NCBI GenBank assembly: GCA_002314795.1
Contig: DCHI01000055.1
Coordinates: 1-8,203, forward strand
Reading direction: 5' to 3'
DNA length: 8,203 nucleotides
Origin: Bacteroidales bacterium UBA1756
GTDB taxonomy: Bacteria > Bacteroidota > Bacteroidia > Bacteroidales > WCHB1-69
Shown here: positions 1-4,922 of the stretch, in pieces
Numbering within the stretch: position 1 is the stretch's first letter
How the letters are laid out: the number at the start of each line of letters is the position of its first letter
Made by a program: the position numbers and the translations under genes
The notes under the pieces: generated by a model
Database searches by the model: none
What the model was told of the DNA's origin: nothing
What the model saw: only the letters and a program-made list of their open reading frames with translations

Positions 1-31
1 GACCCATCTTTTGAAAAATGATTTCATCCAT
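1..31 (-). CDS. N-terminal end of an unidentified protein (partial, runs off the left edge)
   Basis: An ATG on the minus strand at 31-29 opens a frame reading MDEIIFQKMG to the window edge without a stop. Only ten residues are visible, so no family or function can be named. The main support is upstream: a -7 element TAACTTTG at 67-60 with a TTG 20 bp before it, placed so that transcription would begin about 25 nt before this ATG. No Shine-Dalgarno is seen, which is normal for this phylum. In many Bacteroidetes a tyrosine recombinase (xerC) follows rpsU on the same strand, but ten residues are not enough to test that. A second in-frame ATG at 7-5 is a less likely start. The frame and start are inference; the promoter match is directly visible. 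Confidence 0.45.
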   Translation of the reverse strand, partial: MDEIIFQKMG

Positions 32-59
32 AAAAATATTCTTTAAGGTTAATAATCCT

Positions 60-90
60 CAAAGTTACTGCATCGTGGAGGTGAAATCAA
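60..90 (-). promoter_or_regulatory. Bacteroidetes-type promoter for the left-edge minus-strand gene
   Basis: On the minus strand a TTG (90-88) is followed after exactly 20 bp by TAACTTTG (67-60). This fits the known Bacteroidetes primary-sigma consensus, a -33 TTG and a -7 TAnnTTTG. Transcription would start near 56 and give a leader of about 25 nt before the ATG at 31-29. It is one of the two best-spaced promoters in the window. Confidence 0.65.
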
Positions 91-324
91 GAGGGGAAAG
101 ACTGGTCCGTCTCGTATGTGATGAACCGACAAGAATAATGCCATTTTTGACAAGCTTTTTCGGCTTTTTTTGCAAGAAACGAGGCAAAAATGACATCCGT
201 TTGGGAGTTGAAAAGTTTTTTGATTTAGTTTATAAAAAGGAATGCAAAATTTCCAGACCTAATAAATAATTTCGGAATCATAACGCATATAATATTAGGT
301 ATTTATGGAATCGGTACTATAAAA
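68..324. other. AT-rich intergenic stretch without a supported gene
   Basis: These bases lie between the start of the left-edge minus-strand gene and the rpsU terminator. A plus-strand frame of 83 codons (18-269) crosses it, but it has no ribosome-binding or promoter signal, an unremarkable Phe/Lys-rich product that resembles no family I know, and it runs over the good minus-strand promoter at 60-90. I see no tRNA fold, no repeat and no further TAnnTTTG site. I treat it as noncoding. Confidence 0.5.
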
Positions 325-361
325 AAGAAAGAGGCAGATTCTACAACCTGCCTCCTTTTTT
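321..361. terminator. Bidirectional intrinsic terminator after rpsU
   Basis: GAGGCAG (331-337) pairs perfectly with CTGCCTC (348-354) around a 10-nt loop. Read on the minus strand, the stem is followed by TTTCTTTTTT (330-321), so it would terminate rpsU, whose stop lies 19 bp upstream of the tail-distal stem base. Read on the plus strand, a T run follows at 356-361, so it can also work the other way. Confidence 0.85.
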
Positions 362-379
362 CTGATTAAGCCCTTGGGA

Positions 380-574
380 TTAGTCCATAGCTGCGTCGCG
401 CAACTTTTGAACATAAATAGCCTTCAGGTGTTGCTCCCGGCGAATGACGCTCGGCTTCGTGAATTTCTGTCTGTTACGGAGTTCTTTCACAACGCCGGTC
501 TTTTCGAATTTTCTTTTCAATTTCTTTAAAGCTTTGTCAATGTTTTCGCCTTCTTTTACGGGAACGATAATCAT
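380..574 (-). CDS. rpsU: 30S ribosomal protein S21 (bS21)
   Basis: The 64-residue basic protein opens with IIVPVKEGENIDKALKK and continues with KRKFEKTGVVKELRNR and a C-terminal YVQKL. This is the Bacteroidetes form of bS21, a small-subunit protein at the mRNA exit region close to the 3' end of 16S rRNA. Length is normal for this phylum. The start ATG (574-572) is fixed by the conserved N-terminus and by a strong Shine-Dalgarno, AAAGAGGT at 589-582, 7 nt upstream. Other complete genes here lack such a site. Published work in Flavobacterium links bS21 to occlusion of the anti-Shine-Dalgarno and suggests that a strong Shine-Dalgarno on rpsU allows autoregulation; applying that here is inference. 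The gene has its own -7 element and a clear terminator, so it is probably monocistronic. Confidence 0.95.
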   Translation of the reverse strand: MIIVPVKEGENIDKALKKLKRKFEKTGVVKELRNRQKFTKPSVIRREQHLKAIYVQKLRDAAMD

Positions 575-581
575 AAAAAAT

Positions 582-589
582 ACCTCTTT
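582..589 (-). promoter_or_regulatory. Strong Shine-Dalgarno of rpsU
   Basis: AAAGAGGT reads on the minus strand at 589-582 with 7 nt between it and the ATG. GAGGT is complementary to the anti-Shine-Dalgarno core of 16S rRNA. It is unusual in this window because the starts of the other six genes have only A/T-rich leaders. Confidence 0.75.
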
Positions 590-623
590 CTTTTAATTAT
601 TAAACATAAAAATTTTAAGCCGG

Positions 624-631
624 CAAAAATA
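624..631 (-). promoter_or_regulatory. -7 promoter element of rpsU
   Basis: TATTTTTG (631-624, minus strand) fits TAnnTTTG and is followed by CCGGC. It would give an rpsU leader of about 45 nt that carries the Shine-Dalgarno. No clear TTG is found at -33; a TGG at 655-653 is the nearest candidate. Confidence 0.55.
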
Positions 632-701
632 CAACTTTTTCACTTCCCTCTACCATATTTAGAAAATAAAAATTTGAAGAGTTATCCTTGATGTAATTTT
701 G

Positions 702-709
702 TAACTTTG
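702..709 (+). promoter_or_regulatory. -7 promoter element of the MORN-repeat gene
   Basis: TAACTTTG at 702-709 fits TAnnTTTG and is followed by CGCCC. It lies 25 bp before the ATG at 735, leaving a leader of about 20 nt. A TTTG at 673-676 is 25 bp upstream, somewhat too far for an ideal -33 element. The promoter is divergent from that of rpsU, about 70 bp away. Confidence 0.6.
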
Positions 710-734
710 CGCCCTATTTTCAAACCCATACATA

Positions 735-2051
735 ATGAGAATCCTTTCTTCTTTAGTCGCTGTTTTACTGATAGTTAGTTCAGTTTCAGCACAAGACACC
801 CTCAAAAGTTTTTGGAGCAACCAACAACTCAAATCCATCGGAACGGCCATCGATTCCGTGGAAGAAGGCCACTGGGTCTATTACCACCGCGACGGCAAAA
901 TGATGATGGAAGGGAATTATGAACACGGGAAAAAAGTCGGACGGTGGAAAGCTTGGTACGACAACGGGCAAATTTCGCAAGACTATTATGCCGACAACGG
1001 AACCTTTCAAAGTTGGTACTCCGATGGGCAGTTGGAATCCGAAGGGACATTCAAAAACGGAGTCAAGGATGGCGTTTGGAAATTCTATTATCCGGACGGA
1101 AAACTCTATCGGAACTGCGCCTACGACAATGACAGTCTGCACGGCTTGGTTACGGAATTTTACGACGGCGACCAGAAACAGTTTGAAGGCAACTACGTTC
1201 ACGGCAAACTGAACGGCTACGCGCACTGGTGGCAAGCGAACGGCCAGTTGGAAATGGAAGGCAATTCCATTGACGACCTGCAAGACGGCACCTGGAAATT
1301 CTATCATCCGGACGGTTCTTTGGGAAGCAAAGGCGATTTCAGAGGCGGGCTCCAAAATGGCCAATGGGAGTATTACTTTGAAAACGGAAAAATCTGGAAA
1401 CGCGGGCAATACCGCAACGGTATGCGCACCGGCCTTTGGACCGCCTGGTTTGAAACGGGTGAGAAACAGCGCGAAGGTAATTTCGTACTCAACAAGGAGG
1501 ACGGAAAATGGATTCAGTGGTACGAATCGGGGCAAGTGAAAGACCAAGGTTATTTCAAAGCCGCACAGATGTCAGGACTTTGGGAAGGTTTTTATGACGA
1601 CGGAACGAAAAAGTACGAAAGCGAATACAAGAACAATGAACGCGACGGTATCTATAAGTATTGGAATATCAATGGTTCCAAGAAAAGTTCCGGGTTTTAC
1701 AGCAAAGGGCTCAAACACGGCCACTGGATTGAGTACGCCGACAACGGACAGAAACTGGAGGAAGGCAAATACGTGAACGGAACGAAAAACGGCACGTGGG
1801 CCTATTACAATGAGCGGGAAGTGAAAATCCGCGAACAGAATTTCGTGGAAGATGCTGCAACCGGCTCTTTCACAGAATATTATCCAACCGGCAAAAAACA
1901 GATGCAAGGAAACTATCAGAATCGTATGAAAGAAGGCACCTGGTCTTACTGGGACGCCAACGGAAAACTGATGTACAGCGTTGAATTTCATCAAGGGAAA
2001 AAGGTGAAAGTCTATACGGAATTGAACAAAGAATTTGCCAAACCCTTTTAG
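735..2051 (+). CDS. Secreted protein built entirely of MORN-like (MORN_2/YwqK-type) repeats
   Basis: The 438-residue product has a Sec signal peptide (hydrophobic core about residues 5-16, likely cleavage after VSA at 17-19). From residue 45 to 424 it is sixteen tandem units of 24 residues following roughly G-x-W-x-x-(Y/W)-(Y/F)-x-(D/N)-G-(K/Q)-x-x-x-(E/Q)-G-x-(Y/F)-x-x-G-x-x-(D/N). Only unit 2 (residues 69-88) is shorter, with 20. Residues 21-44 fit as a degenerate first unit, with the turn Gly replaced by Gln30, so the whole mature chain apart from the last 14 residues is repeat. Such repeats form beta-hairpin solenoids. Databases often name these proteins 'YwqK family antitoxin', but no toxin gene is adjacent and the export signal argues against that role. 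Site of action is probably periplasm, outer membrane or outside; partner and function are unknown. The stop is 5 bp before the next gene, so the two are probably cotranscribed. Confidence 0.85.
   Translation: MRILSSLVAVLLIVSSVSAQDTLKSFWSNQQLKSIGTAIDSVEEGHWVYYHRDGKMMMEGNYEHGKKVGRWKAWYDNGQISQDYYADNGTFQSWYSDGQLESEGTFKNGVKDGVWKFYYPDGKLYRNCAYDNDSLHGLVTEFYDGDQKQFEGNYVHGKLNGYAHWWQANGQLEMEGNSIDDLQDGTWKFYHPDGSLGSKGDFRGGLQNGQWEYYFENGKIWKRGQYRNGMRTGLWTAWFETGEKQREGNFVLNKEDGKWIQWYESGQVKDQGYFKAAQMSGLWEGFYDDGTKKYESEYKNNERDGIYKYWNINGSKKSSGFYSKGLKHGHWIEYADNGQKLEEGKYVNGTKNGTWAYYNEREVKIREQNFVEDAATGSFTEYYPTGKKQMQGNYQNRMKEGTWSYWDANGKLMYSVEFHQGKKVKVYTELNKEFAKPF
867..2006 (+). repeat. Sixteen tandem 72-bp coding repeats (24-residue MORN-like units)
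   Basis: Units start at Gly45 and keep a 24-codon period to Val424, except unit 2, which lacks four codons in its second turn. Conserved points are Gly at unit position 1, aromatics at 3, 6 and 7, Gly at 10, Gly at 16, an aromatic at 18 and often Gly at 21. The DNA of the units has diverged strongly while the protein pattern is held, which points to old duplications rather than recent expansion. Confidence 0.85.
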
Positions 2052-2056
2052 ACAAT

Positions 2057-2704
2057 ATGGAAAGTGCTTTGATAGTTAAGAGGTTTTGTTTTAATCCGTT
2101 AAGTGTAAACACGTTTGTCTTGTTCGACGAAACGAAAGAAGCCATCATCATTGATCCCGGAATGTATCGGGACAATGAGGAGGAAGTGTTGAAGAGATTT
2201 ATCGAGCAAAAGGAACTGTCAATCAAGTACATCCTTTGTACGCATCCTCACATTGACCACGTTTTAGGAAATGCTCGGTGCAAACGATTGTACGATGCCC
2301 CACTGCTGATGCACGAAGCGGGGATGCACATTTACTCTCAGGCAACTGCGTACGGCGTCGCATTCGGATTAGATAGAGATCAATCGGTTTTCCCAAAGCC
2401 AGACCGTTTTGTTGTGGATGGCGAAGAGATTTCTTTCGGGAATCAAGTTTTCCAAGTCATATACACCCCCGGGCACGCCGATGGAAGCATCTGCCTCTAT
2501 TCTTCCAATGCGGGGGAAATCTTTGTGGGCGATGTCATTTTTGCTGATGGAGGATACGGTCGCACGGACCTGCCTTCAGGCAATTTAAACACACTCAAAG
2601 AGAGTATTGAGAAAATATTCGCGCTTCCAGACGATACCGTCATTTTCCCTGGGCACGCTCAGCCAACTACCGTTGAAAAGGAAAAAAATCTATCCATTTT
2701 TTAA
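2057..2704 (+). CDS. Metallo-beta-lactamase-fold hydrolase (glyoxalase II-like / YcbL type)
   Basis: The 215-residue protein shows the metal-binding pattern of the superfamily: HPHIDH (His63, His65, Asp67, His68), His140 in TPGHADGS, Asp159 in VGDVIF and His200 in FPGHAQPTT. The first strands and the NTF...IIDPG segment (about residues 18-35) are also typical. With all ligands present it should bind a two-metal centre and act as a hydrolase, plausibly on thioesters such as S-lactoylglutathione-like compounds; the true substrate cannot be read from sequence. It is the compact form, without the C-terminal helical domain of classical glyoxalase II. No signal peptide is seen, so it should be cytoplasmic. 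The start at 2057 is only 5 bp after the MORN gene and has no Shine-Dalgarno, consistent with one operon. Confidence 0.88.
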   Translation: MESALIVKRFCFNPLSVNTFVLFDETKEAIIIDPGMYRDNEEEVLKRFIEQKELSIKYILCTHPHIDHVLGNARCKRLYDAPLLMHEAGMHIYSQATAYGVAFGLDRDQSVFPKPDRFVVDGEEISFGNQVFQVIYTPGHADGSICLYSSNAGEIFVGDVIFADGGYGRTDLPSGNLNTLKESIEKIFALPDDTVIFPGHAQPTTVEKEKNLSIF

Positions 2705-2819
2705 AAGAGGGGAACACTCTATTGTGCTACTGGAATCGACAATAAGGTAATGTTCCGAAACTCAGGAAAAAGCTGAGGAACATAAACTCAAGAGCAAATA
2801 ATTATTAAAATCATTTTTA
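2705..2819 (+). promoter_or_regulatory. Leader or intergenic region of folE with competing hairpins
   Basis: The 115-nt gap holds TGTTCC (2751-2756), which can pair either with the upstream GGAACA (2711-2716) or with the downstream GGAACA (2777-2782). The downstream form continues as CTCAG (2761-2765) pairing with CTGAG (2773-2777) around a 7-nt loop; the upstream form encloses ATTGT (2721-2725) pairing with ACAAT (2739-2743). No T run follows the hairpin, so it is not an intrinsic terminator. The last 37 nt before the ATG are A/T-rich and unstructured. No convincing TAnnTTTG is seen, so folE may be read from the upstream promoter. Function is inference. Confidence 0.35.
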
Positions 2820-3422
2820 ATGAAACCATACGAGAAAAAAGAAATTTACAACGAAGAAGAGGTTCAAGCGCTGTCTGGTTTTTACAAAAATATCATCACG
2901 AACATTGGGGAAGATGCTGAACGCGAAGGGCTTGTAAAGACACCGGCACGTGCAGCCAAAGCGATGAAGTTTTTAACGCACGGGTACTCCGTAGATCCCA
3001 AACTGATATTGGAAAGTGCTCTGTTTCACGAAGATTACAAACAGATTGTGGTCGTCAAAGACATTGAGATTTACTCACTTTGTGAACACCATTTGCTTCC
3101 GTTTTTCGGGAAAGCGCACGTCGGCTACATTCCCAATGGAACGATTGTCGGACTGAGCAAGATTCCGCGCGTGGTTGAGGCCTACGCCCGCCGTCTGCAA
3201 CTGCAAGAACGACTCACCACGCAGATCAAAGACTGTATCGAGGAAGTACTTCATCCTCTGGGAGTTGCTGTCGTCATTGAGGCGCAACACCTTTGTATGT
3301 CAATGCGGGGCATTCAGAAACAGAATTCCGTCACCACCACGTCCGAATTCACCGGTGCCTTCCTCAACCAATGGAACACCCGACAGGAATTTATGCACCT
3401 CATCGGTGCCGACCTGCATTAA
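2820..3422 (+). CDS. folE: GTP cyclohydrolase I
   Basis: This enzyme converts GTP to 7,8-dihydroneopterin triphosphate plus formate, the first step of tetrahydrofolate synthesis and a source of pterin for other pathways. The 200-residue length fits bacterial type I enzymes. Visible signatures are TPARAAKAM (41-49), SLCEHHLLPF (86-95), VGLSKIPRVV (110-119), QHLCMSMRG (156-164) and TTSEFTGAF (173-181). By comparison with the E. coli enzyme, Cys88, His91 and Cys159 are the zinc ligands and His90 and His157 are active-site histidines; all are present, so the enzyme should be active. It acts in the cytoplasm as a large homo-oligomer. The N-terminal 15 residues are acidic and variable, and the ATG at 2820 has only an A/T-rich leader. 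The stop abuts the heptamer array. Confidence 0.97.
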   Translation: MKPYEKKEIYNEEEVQALSGFYKNIITNIGEDAEREGLVKTPARAAKAMKFLTHGYSVDPKLILESALFHEDYKQIVVVKDIEIYSLCEHHLLPFFGKAHVGYIPNGTIVGLSKIPRVVEAYARRLQLQERLTTQIKDCIEEVLHPLGVAVVIEAQHLCMSMRGIQKQNSVTTTSEFTGAFLNQWNTRQEFMHLIGADLH

Positions 3423-3499
3423 AAGTAGGAAGTAAGAAGTAAGAAGTAAGAAGTAAGAAGTAGGAAGTAGGAAGTAAGAAGTAGGAAGTAGGAAGTAGG
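3423..3499 (+). repeat. Tandem heptamer array, eleven copies of AAGTARG
   Basis: Eleven perfect-length 7-bp units follow one another from the base after the folE stop. Units 1, 6, 7, 9, 10 and 11 read AAGTAGG and units 2-5 and 8 read AAGTAAG; no other position varies. The only non-purine on the plus strand is one T per unit. The array fills the 82-bp gap between two convergent genes and stops 5 bp before the stop codon of the DUF5723 gene. No hairpin terminator is visible in this gap. Because the array is noncoding, copy-number change would not shift a reading frame. Confidence 0.95.
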
Positions 3500-3504
3500 A
3501 AGGG

Positions 3505-4920
3505 TTAAGGGTTTGTGTGGCGGCGGGCCTCTCTTTTGACGGCGGCTTTTTCTTTGTCAAGAATCATCTTATCCGAAAAGACCTTTCCCCAGTTGAAAAC
3601 AATCCCCGTTTGAATACTTATGTTTTTGGAACTCAATTGTTCAAAAGCAGCCAAGACATTGTCCGTGGCCACATAGAACTGAAAGCCGTTGCAAGCGAGA
3701 CCGATACCCAGTCCGATGTTGGCGTAACTGTTTGGAAGGATGGTATAGGTAGCGCACAGGTTGACAAATCTCGCGAAGGTGGCGTCCCACGCGACAGTGA
3801 AGGAGGGAATGAACCGCCGCCCGATGATGTCACCGCGGAGCATTGCTGAAACGCGCTGATCCGGAAGATATTCATAATGCCCTTCCATCGTAATTTTGGC
3901 GTATGTAGCTGTGGTATAACCTTTTAATTCTTCTTTTTCAAAAGGAAAATACTCTTTCAATGAATCTTCCACCTCGTGGATATAATTCTTATCTTGAACA
4001 AAACGGAAGGCATCTATGCCGGTATAGTAGAAGGCATCCCCATCGTAGAAAGTGCCTCCGTCAGCAGTAGCGGAGTAATAACTGATCGGATGGTTTTTCC
4101 AACGGATGAAGCCCAAATCGCACACAGCAATTCCCGCCGACCATTCGTCCCGTTGCCACGTGGTTCCCAAGTCAATGGAAAAACCATAATTATGAAAAAT
4201 ATTTTCAACAATCTCACTAACGGAGGACTCATCCTCAACCAAGTCTAAAGGCAACGACATCAAAACGTGGGTGTGGTAGTTGAGCCGCATCGCGTATGTA
4301 GTGGGGTCGGTTTCCAACTTGAAATAGCTATCCTTGGTATGCAAATTAGCAATACCCGTCAGAAATTTGGGGCGCACCCCGATGGCCCATTCATCGTCAA
4401 TTTGATAACGGAAACCAAACGACAACTCATTGTAAGCCATTGCATAAACCGAAAGTTTATCCATTTCTGCCGGTTCATCCACATAATTCATATTACCCTG
4501 CAAAGGAAGTTTGAAAAAGGTTTGGGGATAGAAAAAATAGCCCTGCATACGGACTCCTTCGCTGATGCTAAAAGAGAGCCGTCCAAACTTTTTTCCAAAT
4601 GTGAGGAAGGGTTCGTTAATATCAAAATTCAAACGATTATTTTTATAAAGACGGTCAATAAATTTATTGATGGTCAACACTTTGCCCTGATCAGTTTGCT
4701 TGACAATATTTTTGTAAGCCATCCCGACATTTTCAATATTGATACTGAGATTAGTAAAGATAGGGAGCCCGACATAATTGGCGTATTTCCATTCGGTGGC
4801 GGGGTTGAGCAAGTCGGCGTACGGATTGTACTGCATAAAGTGCGTGGTGCGGATGTTCTGAGCGGACAACGGAAGAAACGCAAGTTCCAGAATCACTATA
4901 AATAAAAATAACCTTTTCAT
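3505..4920 (-). CDS. DUF5723-family outer-membrane protein (SprF/PorP-like beta-barrel)
   Basis: The 471-residue protein has a signal peptide with likely cleavage after LSA (residues 18-20). The mature start has HFMQYNPYADLLNPA (27-41), then YVGLPIFTNLSI (49-60), the NPA-plus-glycine pattern typical of DUF5723 and related Bacteroidetes outer-membrane proteins. The rest alternates polar and aromatic residues in short strands with turns (for example LSFGFRYQ and IGLGIGLACNGFQFYVATDNVL), as expected for a beta-barrel. The last strand seems to end at VFNWGKVF (441-448), after which comes a charged tail of 23 residues. Function is unknown; relatives of the broader fold work with type IX secretion or gliding, but I see no such gene here. 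The ATG shares one base with the stop of the upstream lipoprotein gene, so translation is probably coupled. Family assignment is from pattern memory, not a search. Confidence 0.75.
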   Translation of the reverse strand: MKRLFLFIVILELAFLPLSAQNIRTTHFMQYNPYADLLNPATEWKYANYVGLPIFTNLSINIENVGMAYKNIVKQTDQGKVLTINKFIDRLYKNNRLNFDINEPFLTFGKKFGRLSFSISEGVRMQGYFFYPQTFFKLPLQGNMNYVDEPAEMDKLSVYAMAYNELSFGFRYQIDDEWAIGVRPKFLTGIANLHTKDSYFKLETDPTTYAMRLNYHTHVLMSLPLDLVEDESSVSEIVENIFHNYGFSIDLGTTWQRDEWSAGIAVCDLGFIRWKNHPISYYSATADGGTFYDGDAFYYTGIDAFRFVQDKNYIHEVEDSLKEYFPFEKEELKGYTTATYAKITMEGHYEYLPDQRVSAMLRGDIIGRRFIPSFTVAWDATFARFVNLCATYTILPNSYANIGLGIGLACNGFQFYVATDNVLAAFEQLSSKNISIQTGIVFNWGKVFSDKMILDKEKAAVKREARRHTNP

Positions 4921-4922
4921 TA
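4918..4922 (-). promoter_or_regulatory. TAATG stop-start overlap between lipoprotein and DUF5723 genes
   Basis: On the minus strand TAA (4922-4920) of the lipoprotein gene shares its final A with the ATG (4920-4918) of the DUF5723 gene. No Shine-Dalgarno precedes it. Such overlaps favour re-initiation by the terminating ribosome and fixed output of the two proteins. Confidence 0.85.

Noticed and set aside
18..269. Plus-strand frame of 83 codons
   Set aside because: Its product resembles no family I know, it lacks promoter and ribosome-binding signals, and it crosses a well-formed promoter on the other strand.
786..1547. Long minus-strand frame (253 codons) opposite the MORN gene
   Set aside because: It is antisense to a clear repeat protein. 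The strict repeat pattern and signal peptide belong to the plus strand; the open antisense frame is a by-product of the repeated codon pattern.
735..2704. MORN gene plus neighbour as a YwqK-type toxin-antitoxin pair
   Set aside because: The MORN product is exported by a signal peptide and the neighbour is an ordinary metal hydrolase. The antitoxin label of the family rests on one Bacillus system and should not be carried over.
2751..2782. Hairpin after the MBL gene as an intrinsic terminator
   Set aside because: The stem has a 5-nt bulge and is followed by CATAAACTCA-type sequence with no T run.
3423..3499. Heptamer array as a CRISPR or attachment site
   Set aside because: Units are 7 bp and contiguous, with no spacers, no leader and no cas or integrase gene.
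3300..3560. Minus-strand frame reading through the heptamer array (repeated YFLLPTS)
   Set aside because: Seven-base units read in triplets always give a seven-residue repeat when no stop is created. The ends of the frame lie antisense to folE and inside the DUF5723 gene.
4267..4905. Plus-strand frame (212 codons) opposite the DUF5723 gene
   Set aside because: It is antisense to a protein with a signal peptide and family motifs, and it has no promoter or recognisable domain.
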